64,000 bases of DNA from Microbacteriaceae bacterium 3FA27C10 (GCA_005502775.1 SCNI01000003.1:1-64000); one strand, 5' to 3'. Shown: positions 1 to 9,790, numbered from the stretch's first letter. Made by a program: numbers and translations. The notes: generated by a model not told the origin, from the sequence alone.

Positions 1-1787
1 GCGCCTGCGGGGACGAGGGGAAGCGAGACGCGGAAGGTGGCGCCGCCGCCGGGGGTCTCGCGGGCTTCGACGGTGCCGTGGTGGGCGGCGACGATCGAGG
101 AGACGATCGCGAGTCCGAGGCCCGACCCGCCGGTCTCGCGGGTTCGCGAGGAGTCGGCGCGCCAGAAGCGCTGGAAGATCTTCTCGCGGATCTGCGGGGG
201 GATGCCGTCGCCGTGATCGACGATGTCGACGGTCGCGAGCTGGGCGGCCTGGTCGACCTGCACAGAGAGCTCGATCGGGCTGTCGGCGTCGGTGAAGCGC
301 AGCGCGTTGCCGATCAGGTTGGTGAGAACCTGCCGGATCTTGTTCTCTTCGGCGAGCACGATCGGACGCAGCTCGACCGGCTGCGGGCCTGCAGCCTCGG
401 TCGGTACGGACTGAGGCGCCGGAGCGGGCGTGCGCCGCGAGGCACCGAATCCGCGGCCGGCCGCGGAGCGCGCGACCGGGCCGGTCGCGGGCGCCGAGGC
501 GGAGTCCAGCTCGGTGATGGGGCCCGTCTCCGTTCCGTCGCCGGCCGCGCGGGGCCGCCGCCGGAGGCGGGCGAGCGCGCTGTTGGCGAAGGTGATCGGG
601 CGGGTGGCCGTGCTCGGCTTCTCGGACGCGGCCGCTCCGGAGTCGGCCGCATCCGTCGCCGTGCCGTCGAGGGCCGGCGCGAAGGTGACCGAGGACGGGC
701 CGTGCGGGGTGATGACCGAGACGACGCGGCCCGGGCTCGCGGCTCGCGCATCCATCGCCGCATCGAGGGTGAGGGGGACGAGATCGACCGGGGCCAGCTG
801 CAACGGCCGGGTCTCGTCGAGGCGCGCGAGCTCGAGCAGGTCTTCGACCAGGGTGCCCATGCGGATCGCCTCCTTCTCGATGCGGTCCATCGCCTGCGCC
901 ACGTCCTCGGGAGTCTGCAGGGCGCCCATGCGGTAGAGCTCCGCGTAGCCGCGCACCGAGACGAGCGGGGTGCGCAGCTCGTGCGAGGCGTCACCCACGA
1001 AGCGGCGCATCTGGTCGATGGTGCGGGCGCGGTCGGCGAAGGCGCTGTCGATGCGCGAGAGCATCGTGTTGAGCGAGCGGTTGAGGCGGCCGACCTCGGT
1101 GTTCGGCGTCGCGTCCGACATGCGCCGGCTGAAGTCGCCGCCGTCGGCGATCGCCGCCGCCGTGCGCTCCACCTCCCGCAGCGGGCCGAAGGTGGAGGTG
1201 ACGAGCAGGCGTGTGAGCATGGCGCCGAGGATGACGACGCCCACGCCGAAGGCCAGGAAGATCGAGAGGTAGGTGGCGGTGGTCTTCTCGGTCTCGGCGA
1301 GCGACTTGGCGATCACCACGTTGCCGAGGTTGCCGGAGCCGCCGAAGAGATAGACCGTGGTGGCCACCGCATGCCACTGCGTGCGGCCGTCGGCCGACTC
1401 CACGCTGAAGACCTTGCCGCCCAGCGCGTTCGCGGTCTCGAGCGAGACCTTCACCGAGGGCATCGCCTGCGTGTCGTCGCCCGACCAGTTGCTCACCAAC
1501 AGGTTGCCCGAGGCGTCGAGCAGGCCCACGAAGTAGTCGGTGGGGGCCGAGGTGATGTCCTGGATGCGGAACGAGTCGGGCGCCGCGTCGGGCCCGAGGA
1601 ACGGCGACGGATCTTTCGCCGCGGTGTCGAGCTGGCTGTCGACCTGCTGCAGCAGGTAGGTGCGCAGCACGATCATGGTGCCCACGCCCGAGACCACGAG
1701 CCCGAAGGTGAGCATGAGCACCGTGACCCCGGTGATCTTGCTGCGGAGCGAGATCGCGTTCCACTGCTTCAGGATGGCGTTGAGCAT
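1..1787 (-). CDS. Sensor histidine kinase, HAMP type (C-terminus cut by window edge)
   Basis: Membrane sensor kinase that would phosphorylate the response regulator encoded just upstream. The protein starts MLNAILKQW at an ATG. It has a first membrane segment near residues 18-40, an extracytoplasmic sensor region, a second membrane segment near 175-200, a HAMP linker, the phospho-acceptor H-box (DASHELRTPL), the N-box (NLIGNALRF) and the G-boxes (DHGDGI, GGSGLGLAIV). About 90 Ala/Pro/Ser-rich residues (roughly 373-466) lie between the dimerisation and ATP-binding domains, where related kinases have a short linker. No stop codon is reached before base 1, so only a few C-terminal residues are missing. 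The order regulator then kinase with a 37-base gap indicates an operon. Confidence 0.93.
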   Translation of the reverse strand, partial: MLNAILKQWNAISLRSKITGVTVLMLTFGLVVSGVGTMIVLRTYLLQQVDSQLDTAAKDPSPFLGPDAAPDSFRIQDITSAPTDYFVGLLDASGNLLVSNWSGDDTQAMPSVKVSLETANALGGKVFSVESADGRTQWHAVATTVYLFGGSGNLGNVVIAKSLAETEKTTATYLSIFLAFGVGVVILGAMLTRLLVTSTFGPLREVERTAAAIADGGDFSRRMSDATPNTEVGRLNRSLNTMLSRIDSAFADRARTIDQMRRFVGDASHELRTPLVSVRGYAELYRMGALQTPEDVAQAMDRIEKEAIRMGTLVEDLLELARLDETRPLQLAPVDLVPLTLDAAMDARAASPGRVVSVITPHGPSSVTFAPALDGTATDAADSGAAASEKPSTATRPITFANSALARLRRRPRAAGDGTETGPITELDSASAPATGPVARSAAGRGFGASRRTPAPAPQSVPTEAAGPQPVELRPIVLAEENKIRQVLTNLIGNALRFTDADSPIELSVQVDQAAQLATVDIVDHGDGIPPQIREKIFQRFWRADSSRTRETGGSGLGLAIVSSIVAAHHGTVEARETPGGGATFRVSLPLVPAG

Positions 1788-1824
1788 GAGGAGAGAAGGC
1801 TATCGCGCCGCCGGCGCGGCAAGC

Positions 1825-2514
1825 TCAGGCTTTGCTGACCTTGAGCATGTAGCCGAAGCCGCGTTTGGTCTGGATGAGCGACTCCTCGGTGTGGGCGTCG
1901 AGCTTGCGCCGCAGGTAGGAGATGTAGCTCTCCACGATGCCGGCGTCGCCGTTGAAGTCGTACTCCCAGACGTGGTCGAGGATCTGGGCCTTCGAGAGCA
2001 CGCGGTTCGGATTCAGCATGAGGTAGCGCAGCAGCTTGAACTCGGTGGGGGAGAGCTCGATGGCGGCGTCGCCGACGAAGACCTCGTGGGTGTCCTGGTC
2101 CATGGTGAGGTCGCCGGCGCGGATGATGGCGTCTTCGTCGGCCTGCATGGTGCGACGCAGGATGGCCTTGATGCGCGCCACGATCTCGTCGAGGCTGAAC
2201 GGCTTGGTGACGTAGTCGTCGCCGCCCACGGTGAGGCCGGTGATCTTGTCCTCGGTGTCGTCTTTCGCCGTGAGGAAGAGGATGGGGGCGGTGTAGCCCG
2301 CCGCGCGCAGTCGCTTGGTGACGCCGAAACCGTTCATGTCGGGCAGCATGACGTCGAGGATGATGAGGTCGGGCTCCTCCTCGAGAACGGCGGAGATGGT
2401 CTGGGCGCCGTTGGAGACGGCACGCACCGCGAAGCCGGCGAAGCGCAGGCTCGTGGTGAGGAGGTCGCGGATGTTCGGTTCGTCGTCGACGATGAGGATG
2501 CGGGGGCCGGTCAT
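1825..2514 (-). CDS. OmpR/PhoB-family response regulator
   Basis: DNA-binding response regulator of 229 residues, a normal length for the family. The receiver domain (1-120) has the acidic pair Asp10/Asp11, the phospho-acceptor Asp54 (ILDVMLPD), Thr82 and Lys104 (VTKPFS). The C-terminal winged helix (about 130-226) has the typical ELSPTEFKLLRYL and SYLRRKLD segments. The cognate kinase follows 37 bases downstream on the same strand. The sequence resembles actinobacterial TrcR/TcrX-type regulators, but the stimulus cannot be inferred. Confidence 0.95.
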   Translation of the reverse strand: MTGPRILIVDDEPNIRDLLTTSLRFAGFAVRAVSNGAQTISAVLEEEPDLIILDVMLPDMNGFGVTKRLRAAGYTAPILFLTAKDDTEDKITGLTVGGDDYVTKPFSLDEIVARIKAILRRTMQADEDAIIRAGDLTMDQDTHEVFVGDAAIELSPTEFKLLRYLMLNPNRVLSKAQILDHVWEYDFNGDAGIVESYISYLRRKLDAHTEESLIQTKRGFGYMLKVSKA

Positions 2515-2565
2515 GAGCTTATTCTCTGCGGATTCGCTGAGCGAAAGCTGGGAGCATCTGGGGCG

Positions 2566-4206
2566 CTAGGCGGCGATGGTGTCGGCGTCGACGATGGTGT
2601 ACGCGTAGCCCTGCTCGGCGAGGAAGCGCTGCCGGTTCTGCGCGAATTCCTGGTCGACCGTGTCGCGCGCGACGAGTGTGTAGAAGCTCGCCGGCAGTCC
2701 CGACTCCTTGGGCCGCAGCAGCCGGCCGAGCCGCTGGGCCTCCTCCTGCCGTGAGCCGAACGAGCCCGAGACCTGGATGGCCACGCTCGCCTCGGGCAGG
2801 TCGATGGAGAAGTTCGCGACCTTCGACACCACCAGGATGAGCTCCTCGCCGTCGCGGAAGGCCTGGAACAGCCGTTCGCGTTCGGCCACCGGCGTCGCCC
2901 CCGTGATCTGCGGGGCGCCGAGCTCCCGCGAGAGCTCGTCGAGCTGGTCGAGGTACTGACCGATGACCAGGATGCGCTCGCCGCGGTGCCGTTCGATCAG
3001 CGCGCGGGTCGCATCCAGCTTCACCGGCGCGGTGGCGGCCAGCCGGTAGCGCTCGTCGTCGGAGGCGGCGGCATAGGTCATGCGCTCGGTGAACGGCAGG
3101 TCGACGCGCACCTCGTAGCAGTTGGCCGGCGAGATGTAGCCCTGGGCCTCGATCTCCTTCCAGGGGGCGTCGAAGCGCTTCGGGCCGATGAGGCTGAACA
3201 CGTCGGCCTCGCGCCCGTCTTCGCGCACGAGGGTGGCCGTGAGGCCGAGGCGGCGGCGGGCCTGCAGATCGGCGGTGAGCTTGAACACCGGCGCGGGCAG
3301 CAGGTGCACCTCGTCGTAGACCACGAGGCCCCAGTCGAGGGCGTCGAGCAACTCGAGGTGGGCGTAGTTGCCCTTCCGCTTCGAGGTGAGGATCTGGTAG
3401 GTCGCGATGGTGACGGGCTTGATCTCCTTCACGAGCCCCGAGTACTCGCCGATCTCGTCTTCGGTGAGGGTGGTGCGCTTCAGCAGCTCGCTCCGCCACT
3501 GCCGGGCCGAGACGGTGTTGGTGACCAGGATGAGCGTGTTGGTCTTGACGGTGGCCATCGCCCCGGCGCCCACCAGGGTCTTGCCCGCGCCGCAGGGGAG
3601 CACCACGACGCCGGAGCCGTGCTCGAAGAAGCTGTCGACCGCCTTCTGCTGGTAGTCGCGCAGGTGCCAGCCGCTCTCGTCGAGACCGATCTCGTGCGGG
3701 GTGCCGGGCGTGAACCCGGCCAGGTCGTCGGCCGGCCAGCCGAGCTTGATCAGCTCCTGCTTGAGCTGTCCGCGGGCCCAGGGCTCGATGCTCCAGGTGT
3801 TCGCGTCGAGACGCTGGGTGAGCAGCGGGCCCACCTTCTTGCCGCGGGTGATCTCGGCGAGCACGGCCGGGTCGGTCGACTTCAGCAGCAGAGGCCCTTC
3901 CGCCTGGCGCTCGATCACGAGCTTGCCGTAGCGGTCGATCGTCTCCACCACCTCGACGGAGACCGACTGCGGCACGGCGTACTTCGAGAAGCGGTCCAGC
4001 GTGGCGAGGATCTCGTCGGCCGTGTGACCGGCGGCCCGCGCGTTCCAGAGACCGAGCCGGGTGATGCGGTAGGTGTGCACGTGCTCGGGCGCGCGCTCGA
4101 GCTCGGCGAACACCGCGAGCTCGTGGCGGGCGGTCTCGGCGGCCGGATGCGCCACCTCGAGCAGCACGGTGCGGTCGCTTTGAACGATGAGAGGGCCGTC
4201 TGGCAT
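2566..4206 (-). CDS. XPB/Ssl2-type DNA repair helicase
   Basis: Superfamily 2 DNA helicase of 546 residues related to the eukaryotic TFIIH helicase XPB, a family common in actinobacteria. Visible motifs are Walker A (LPCGAGKT), a DEVH box (VVYDEVHLLP), motif III (LTAT), the XPB-specific RED loop (REDGRE), and motif VI (QEEAQRLGRLLRP). The N-terminal 200 residues match the bacterial XPB N-terminal region. The ATG at 4206 (MPDGPLIVQS) is chosen because the open frame further upstream reads as unrelated low-complexity sequence. The next gene upstream is a helicase-associated protein, the usual partner. A role in nucleotide excision repair is inferred from the family. Confidence 0.93.
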   Translation of the reverse strand: MPDGPLIVQSDRTVLLEVAHPAAETARHELAVFAELERAPEHVHTYRITRLGLWNARAAGHTADEILATLDRFSKYAVPQSVSVEVVETIDRYGKLVIERQAEGPLLLKSTDPAVLAEITRGKKVGPLLTQRLDANTWSIEPWARGQLKQELIKLGWPADDLAGFTPGTPHEIGLDESGWHLRDYQQKAVDSFFEHGSGVVVLPCGAGKTLVGAGAMATVKTNTLILVTNTVSARQWRSELLKRTTLTEDEIGEYSGLVKEIKPVTIATYQILTSKRKGNYAHLELLDALDWGLVVYDEVHLLPAPVFKLTADLQARRRLGLTATLVREDGREADVFSLIGPKRFDAPWKEIEAQGYISPANCYEVRVDLPFTERMTYAAASDDERYRLAATAPVKLDATRALIERHRGERILVIGQYLDQLDELSRELGAPQITGATPVAERERLFQAFRDGEELILVVSKVANFSIDLPEASVAIQVSGSFGSRQEEAQRLGRLLRPKESGLPASFYTLVARDTVDQEFAQNRQRFLAEQGYAYTIVDADTIAA

Positions 4207-4255
4207 AGCTGCCAAGTCTAGGCGCTGACCCTGGGCATCCGGTCGGTGCGGGGGC

Positions 4256-6037
4256 TCAGGCCGCAGTGACCGCCACGATGTTCGCCACGGGCACCGTGCG
4301 CTCCACCCCGGCGCGCACGTCGACGCAGCGGAGGCGACCATTCTGGAGGCTCAGCGGGGTGACCTGGAGCTGGGTGGTGCTGCCGTCGGGCATCCGCACG
4401 TCGATGGTCATCGGGCTGCGGCTTCGCACGGCCTTGTCGAGCAGGCGCGTCATCCAGGCGGTGGAGTCGTCGGACGACTGCTCCGAGGCCGAGCGCAGCC
4501 GCAGCACCAGCTCGGACACCGCATCCGCCCTCGTCGCCGCGGGCCCGGGACGGGCCGGGGTGGCGATGCGGCTGCGGCGCATCACGAGCTCGTCGCCGTT
4601 GACGTCTTCGGCGAGCACCGGGTAGCGGGCGTCGGCGAGCATCCAGTAGACGGTCGTGGCGTCCACGCGGCTCCAAAGGGCTCCGTCGCCCTCGCGCCGG
4701 AGCCCCAGCGGGCTCAGCGACTGGTCGACCGCGATCGCGCCGAGCAGCGCCGCGTCGGTGGTGTGCACGATGGTGCGCGGACCGCGGTCGGGATCGTCGA
4801 AGCGGCGCACCCGCACGAGCCCGTGCCGGCGGCCGCCCTCGCCGATGAGGTAGTCGACGGCTTGGGGGAGCCCGGTGAGCGAGATCTCGCCGAGGAAGTC
4901 GCGCAACGACAGCTCGGTCTCGCCCGAGGCGAGCGCCCGATCGATGCTCTGCTGCGAGATGCGGAAGGCCGAGGCGACGCCGCGGGTCTCGATGTCGGCC
5001 AGCTTGCGGAGCCGCGAATCGATGGTGGGGGAGAGCGGGCCGGGTGCGATCACCGATAGGTCGTGCTGGAGGTAGACCTGGCCCACCTCGGCGGGGAGCT
5101 CGCCGTCGAGGGGGATCGCGGCGGCCTCCGCCGGCGCCGGGTCGAGCGCGGCGCGGCCGAAGGCGGAGGGGCGGCCGTCGATCGCAGCGCCGAGCAGCGC
5201 GGCGACGTGATCGAGGTGGTCGAGACGCTCGGTCATGGCCGCATCGGCGGCCGGGAACGCCGCCGTGAAGGCGGAGCGGAGGTTCGCGCCGCTCGACCAC
5301 TCGGGTGCGGCGGAGCCGAGAGCCAAGCGGTACGGCGCCTCCTGCTCGGCGAGCCAGTTGCGCGCGAGCTCGAGCCAGCGGCGGCCGGGCGAGTGCAGGT
5401 TCCAGGCATCCGCCGCCGTCGTGGAGACCAGGGTGTCGCCGTCGACCGTCACGAGGCGCGCGGCCGTGGCGAGCTCGATGAGGGCCCCGACGTCGACGGG
5501 GTCCACGCCCAGCACGATCGCGAGCCGCTTGTCGTCGGTGGCCGAGACGCCGCCGCGGGCACGGATGCGCAGGGGCGCCATCCGCAGCTGTTGCACGAGC
5601 TCGGAGACCGCGGAGAGCACGGTGAACGCGCGCTCCGCTGCGGCCGCGCGATCGGCGCCGGCCGACCGGGCATCCGGTTCGGTGCTGACGGGGCGCACCG
5701 GACTCGCGGGTGCGTCGTGCAGCACGGCGGCAGCGGTCGCGGCGACGGACTCGTAGACGGCCGTGCCGTCGGGCGTCGGATGCGCCAGGGCCGCATCCCA
5801 GAGCCCGGCGGCGTCGCGGGGCTCGTCGCCGGCGCCCGTGCCGGCGAGGAACTCGAGGGAGGAGCGGTCGATCGCGCGGAGGGCGAGCCGCACCGACGAG
5901 GGTTCGAGCAGGGCGTCGGCCAGGTCGAAGAAGTCGCGCACGTCTCGTGTGGCGACCTGTCGTCTCACCAGGAGCTCGGTGAGCGCCCCGTCATCGAGGG
6001 CGCCGAGCCGGCGGGCGAGGGTGAGCGAATCGCTCAT
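4256..6037 (-). CDS. Helicase-associated (XPB-partner) protein
   Basis: A 593-residue protein of the actinobacterial family annotated as helicase-associated or helicase C-terminal domain protein, encoded next to XPB helicases. It starts MSDSLTLARRLGALDD and has a Leu/Ala-rich helical N-terminal half. A central segment (FRISQQSIDRAL) looks like a DNA-binding element, and the C-terminal part is rich in short beta strands. No ATPase motif is visible. It overlaps the upstream small membrane-protein gene by four bases and lies 49 bases before the helicase gene, so the three are probably co-transcribed. A function as helicase cofactor is inferred from context only. Confidence 0.85.
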   Translation of the reverse strand: MSDSLTLARRLGALDDGALTELLVRRQVATRDVRDFFDLADALLEPSSVRLALRAIDRSSLEFLAGTGAGDEPRDAAGLWDAALAHPTPDGTAVYESVAATAAAVLHDAPASPVRPVSTEPDARSAGADRAAAAERAFTVLSAVSELVQQLRMAPLRIRARGGVSATDDKRLAIVLGVDPVDVGALIELATAARLVTVDGDTLVSTTAADAWNLHSPGRRWLELARNWLAEQEAPYRLALGSAAPEWSSGANLRSAFTAAFPAADAAMTERLDHLDHVAALLGAAIDGRPSAFGRAALDPAPAEAAAIPLDGELPAEVGQVYLQHDLSVIAPGPLSPTIDSRLRKLADIETRGVASAFRISQQSIDRALASGETELSLRDFLGEISLTGLPQAVDYLIGEGGRRHGLVRVRRFDDPDRGPRTIVHTTDAALLGAIAVDQSLSPLGLRREGDGALWSRVDATTVYWMLADARYPVLAEDVNGDELVMRRSRIATPARPGPAATRADAVSELVLRLRSASEQSSDDSTAWMTRLLDKAVRSRSPMTIDVRMPDGSTTQLQVTPLSLQNGRLRCVDVRAGVERTVPVANIVAVTAA

Positions 6038-6297
6038 CGACTCCCGCGAGCGTCGCGCAGGCGTTTGCGGATGTTGATGACGAGCAGCACCATCATCAGC
6101 ACCAGGCCGATCGGCAGGCCGATCAGCGGGAGCAGGAAGACCGTCGGCCAGATCCCGCCGCTGAAGTCGCGCACTCCGACTCCCGTGGCGACGAGGATCG
6201 CGAGGAATGCCAGGATCGAGAGCCCGATCGTCGCGAAAACCATGAAGGTGAGCGTGCGTTCAGCGCTGCCCACCGGAGTCTTGTCACCATCAGTCAC
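6034..6297 (-). CDS. Small two-helix membrane protein
   Basis: Unrecognised small membrane protein. Two strongly hydrophobic segments (TFMVFATIGLSILAFLAILV and a second ending LVLMMVLLVINI) are followed by a basic tail (RKRLRDARGSR), which would face the cytoplasm. The GTG at 6297 gives 87 residues and begins at the conserved-looking acidic N-terminus; another GTG at 6339 in the same frame would add 14 residues. Neither has a good Shine-Dalgarno sequence. The stop overlaps the start of the helicase-associated gene (ATGA), so the genes are translationally coupled. It is divergent from the cold-shock gene. Confidence 0.72.
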   Translation of the reverse strand: MTDGDKTPVGSAERTLTFMVFATIGLSILAFLAILVATGVGVRDFSGGIWPTVFLLPLIGLPIGLVLMMVLLVINIRKRLRDARGSR

Positions 6298-6376
6298 ATC
6301 GACAAGGATACGTCCACCGGTAGGCTGGGCAGTGGCCACGAGCGGTATTCGGGCCGATTACACGAGGAGATTCACG

Positions 6377-6757
6377 ATGCCAACCGGCAAGGTCAAGTTC
6401 TACGACGACGAGAAGGGCTTCGGCTTCATCAGTTCCGATGACGGTCAAGAAGTGTTCCTGCATGCGTCAGCCCTGCCTGCCGGTGCGACGGTGAAGGCCG
6501 GCACGAAGCTCGAGTTCGGCATCGCCGACGGCAAGCGCGGCGCCCAGGCGCTCTCCGTGCGGGTGCTCGAGGCCCCGCCGAGCCTGGTGAAGCTCACGCG
6601 CAAGCCGGCCGACGACATGGCGGTGATCGTCGAAGACCTGGTGAAGGTGCTCGACTCCATCGGCGGCAACCTCAAGCGCGGCCGCTACCCCGACAACGCC
6701 CACAGCCGCAAGATCGCGGCGCTGCTGCGCAAGGTCGCCGACGAGCTGGACGCCTAG
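6377..6757 (+). CDS. Cold-shock protein with C-terminal extension
   Basis: Single-stranded nucleic-acid-binding protein of 126 residues. Residues 1-65 are a cold-shock domain with RNP1 (KGFGFI) and RNP2 (VFLHAS). Residues 66-126 are a helical, basic extension typical of the longer actinobacterial CspB-type proteins. The ATG is preceded at a good distance by a GAGGAGA ribosome-binding site (6364-6370). Its stop codon shares one base with the start of the DUF3027 gene (TAGTG), so the two genes are coupled. Confidence 0.93.
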   Translation: MPTGKVKFYDDEKGFGFISSDDGQEVFLHASALPAGATVKAGTKLEFGIADGKRGAQALSVRVLEAPPSLVKLTRKPADDMAVIVEDLVKVLDSIGGNLKRGRYPDNAHSRKIAALLRKVADELDA

Positions 6758-7566
6758 TGCCGTCTGACGAGACGCCCACCGGTCCGACGCCTGTCGAGCC
6801 CGGGAGCGAGACCGCCGGCACGGCCGCGGAGGCGTCCGAGCCCGTCGAGGTCGAGGTCGGGGTCGTCGATGTCGAGCTGATCGAAGTGGTCGAGCTCGAC
6901 GCCGACGACCAGGTGATCGATGTGATCGACGTGGTGGAGCTCGCGGTGGAGAAGCCGGTACCGGTCACCGACGAGGTGCTGCTGGCCGCGGTCGACGTCG
7001 CCCGCGCCGCGCTGCAGGAGATCACCCCGGCGGCGACCATCGGCGACGTGGTCGGCTCGATCGCCGAAGAAGACCACGTGCTCAGCCTGCTGTTCGACTC
7101 GAAGCTCCCGGGCTACCCGGGCTGGCGCTGGACGGTGACGCTCTCGCGCATCGACGAGCAGTCGGAGCCCTCGGTGCTCGAGGTGGAGATGCTGCCCGGC
7201 GCGGATGCACTCATCGCGCCCGACTGGCTGCCCTGGTCGGAGCGGCTCGCCGAATACCAGCTCGCCCAGGAGCTCGCGGCCGCGACGGCCGGCGACGAGG
7301 AGGAGTCGGACGACGACTTCGACGACGACGACTCCGACGAGGACGACGACTCTGAGCACGACGACGAAGACGATGACGAGGATGACGCCGAGGGCGATCT
7401 CGACGACGCCGACGATCTCGACGACGACGGTCTGGACCTCGACGACCACGTCACCGACGACGACGAACTCGCGGCCGGAGCCGATGACTCCGACGACGAT
7501 GACTCCGACGACGATGACTCGGACGACGACGATCCACACTCGGAAGGCCGCTGGGACGACCGCTGA
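6757..7566 (+). CDS. DUF3027 family protein with long Asp-rich tail
   Basis: A 269-residue protein starting at a GTG that overlaps the stop of the cold-shock gene by one base. Residues about 70-185 match the actinobacterial DUF3027 family, with the well-kept segment LPGYPGWRWTVTLSR and a Trp-rich stretch APDWLPWSERL. Residues 1-70 are acidic and Val-rich. From about residue 180 to the end the chain is almost continuous Asp/Glu/Ser, so the C-terminus must be disordered and highly negatively charged. The function of the family is not known. Coupling with a nucleic-acid-binding cold-shock protein suggests joint expression and perhaps an RNA-related role, which is inference. Confidence 0.88.
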   Translation: MPSDETPTGPTPVEPGSETAGTAAEASEPVEVEVGVVDVELIEVVELDADDQVIDVIDVVELAVEKPVPVTDEVLLAAVDVARAALQEITPAATIGDVVGSIAEEDHVLSLLFDSKLPGYPGWRWTVTLSRIDEQSEPSVLEVEMLPGADALIAPDWLPWSERLAEYQLAQELAAATAGDEEESDDDFDDDDSDEDDDSEHDDEDDDEDDAEGDLDDADDLDDDGLDLDDHVTDDDELAAGADDSDDDDSDDDDSDDDDPHSEGRWDDR

Positions 7567-7589
7567 CGCGCATCCGGCCTGAACACGCG

Positions 7590-7632
7590 AAGAGCGAGGA
7601 GCGGAACCCCTGTGGGTCCGCTCCTCGCTCTT
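7590..7632. terminator. Bidirectional hairpin terminator
   Basis: A perfect 16-bp inverted repeat (arms 7590-7605 and 7617-7632, AAGAGCGAGGAGCGGA and its complement) with an 11-base loop. It sits between the convergent DUF3027 and serC genes. It lacks a long T run, so it probably serves both directions as a strong but U-poor terminator. Confidence 0.8.
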
Positions 7633-7662
7633 TCTCGTGCGGCTCCTGTCGAAGCCCGGAGC

Positions 7663-8817
<1,155 letters not shown>

Positions 8818-8839
8818 TCAGCGCAGAACACTAGGCTGA

Positions 8840-8855
8840 GTGAGGTACACCTCAC
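8840..8855. promoter_or_regulatory. Palindromic operator in serC/dtxR intergenic region
   Basis: GTGAGGTACACCTCAC: perfect arms GTGAGGT and ACCTCAC around a 2-base centre, 19 bases before the TTG start of the DtxR-type gene. It is not the textbook IdeR box, but its position over the probable core promoter suggests autoregulation by the metal-dependent repressor. Confidence 0.55.
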
Positions 8856-8873
8856 AAGCCGTAGGAGCATTCG

Positions 8874-9566
8874 TTGGCAGATCTCATCGACACGACCGAG
8901 ATGTATCTCCGTACGATCCTCGAGCTCGAGGAGGAGAACATCAATCCTCTTCGCGCGCGCATCTCCGAGCGCCTCGGGCACTCCGGGCCCACCGTGTCGC
9001 AGACCGTCGGCCGCATGGAGCGCGACGGCCTCGTTGTGGTCTCGCTCGACCGGCACCTCGAGCTCACCGAGGTGGGCCGCAAGAAGGCCATCTCCGTGAT
9101 GCGCAAGCACCGGCTCGCCGAGCGTCTGCTGAGCGACGTGATCGGGCTCGAGTGGGAGCTCGTGCACGACGAGGCATGCCGCTGGGAGCATGTGATGAGC
9201 GAGCAGGTGGAGCGGCGCATCCTCGACATGCTCGACCACCCGACGGAGTCGCCTTACGGCAATCCGATCCCCGGGCTCGACGCCTTCGGAGACGCGGCAT
9301 CGGTGCCGTTCACCCGCGGCGTCGTGAACATCGTGACGCTCGTGCACGGAGCCGTCGGCCCGCAGACCAAGACCATCCGGCGGCTCGGCGAACCGGCCCA
9401 GGTCGACCCTGAACTGCTGCTCCAGCTGAAGCAGGCGGGTGTGGTTCCGGGCAACACCGCGGCCTTCACCGCGGTCGGCTCCTACGTTCTCGTAGAGGTT
9501 GAAGGTTTCGGTGAGGGGCTGGAACTCCCCAACGAGGTCGCAAGCCATATATTCGTTGGTATCTAG
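8874..9566 (+). CDS. DtxR/IdeR-family metal-dependent repressor
   Basis: Iron-dependent transcriptional repressor of 230 residues. The N-terminal winged helix (DTTEMYLRTI, SGPTVSQTVGRMERDG) and the metal-binding dimerisation domain (HDEACRWEHVMSE, containing the Cys, Glu and His ligands) are very close to IdeR of mycobacteria. The C-terminal SH3-like domain is present. The start is TTG at 8874 with TAGGAG about 7 bases upstream; no better start lies before the conserved N-terminus. It probably controls iron-uptake and storage genes elsewhere, and itself through the palindrome at 8840-8855. Confidence 0.93.
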   Translation: MADLIDTTEMYLRTILELEEENINPLRARISERLGHSGPTVSQTVGRMERDGLVVVSLDRHLELTEVGRKKAISVMRKHRLAERLLSDVIGLEWELVHDEACRWEHVMSEQVERRILDMLDHPTESPYGNPIPGLDAFGDAASVPFTRGVVNIVTLVHGAVGPQTKTIRRLGEPAQVDPELLLQLKQAGVVPGNTAAFTAVGSYVLVEVEGFGEGLELPNEVASHIFVGI

Positions 9567-9669
9567 TCAGAGAACCATTCCCGAGCGTTACGGAATTGTT
9601 AGAAAAGACACCGTCCAAAGTGACAAACGCCCGGTCCTCCCGTATTCTCTAACGAGTTCGTCGGCCAAC

Positions 9670-9763
9670 CTAGGGCCGCGAACGCGGGCCAAGACACCTC
9701 GATTCCCGTCTCTTGGTCGCTGACGGCGCACGCAATTCGGTGTGGACGGGAGCAGTGCCCTAG
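9670..9763 (+). other. Structured leader upstream of NlpC/P60 gene
   Basis: Within the 224-base gap before the NlpC/P60 gene, CTAGGGC (9670-9676) can pair with GCCCTAG (9757-9763), closing a domain of about 94 bases. Inside it, CCAAGA (9689-9694) pairs with TCTTGG (9711-9716). The loop of that hairpin contains TCCCGTC (9704-9710), which is complementary to GACGGGA (9745-9751), giving a possible pseudoknot. The ribosome-binding site lies just 3' of the domain. The pairings are exact, but no relatives could be compared. It could be a cis-regulatory RNA. Confidence 0.4.
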
Positions 9764-9790
9764 CTGCGAGAGGTGCCGGAGGACTTGATT

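Noticed and set aside
6757-7566. Asp-rich GAC repeats at 7300-7550 as a DNA repeat or minisatellite element
   Set aside because: They lie in frame in a good coding sequence and follow from the poly-acidic protein tail; unit lengths are irregular.
9600-9790. ydaO-type c-di-AMP riboswitch before the NlpC/P60 gene
   Set aside because: Gene context fits, but the conserved bases of that class are not present. Only a generic structured leader is claimed.
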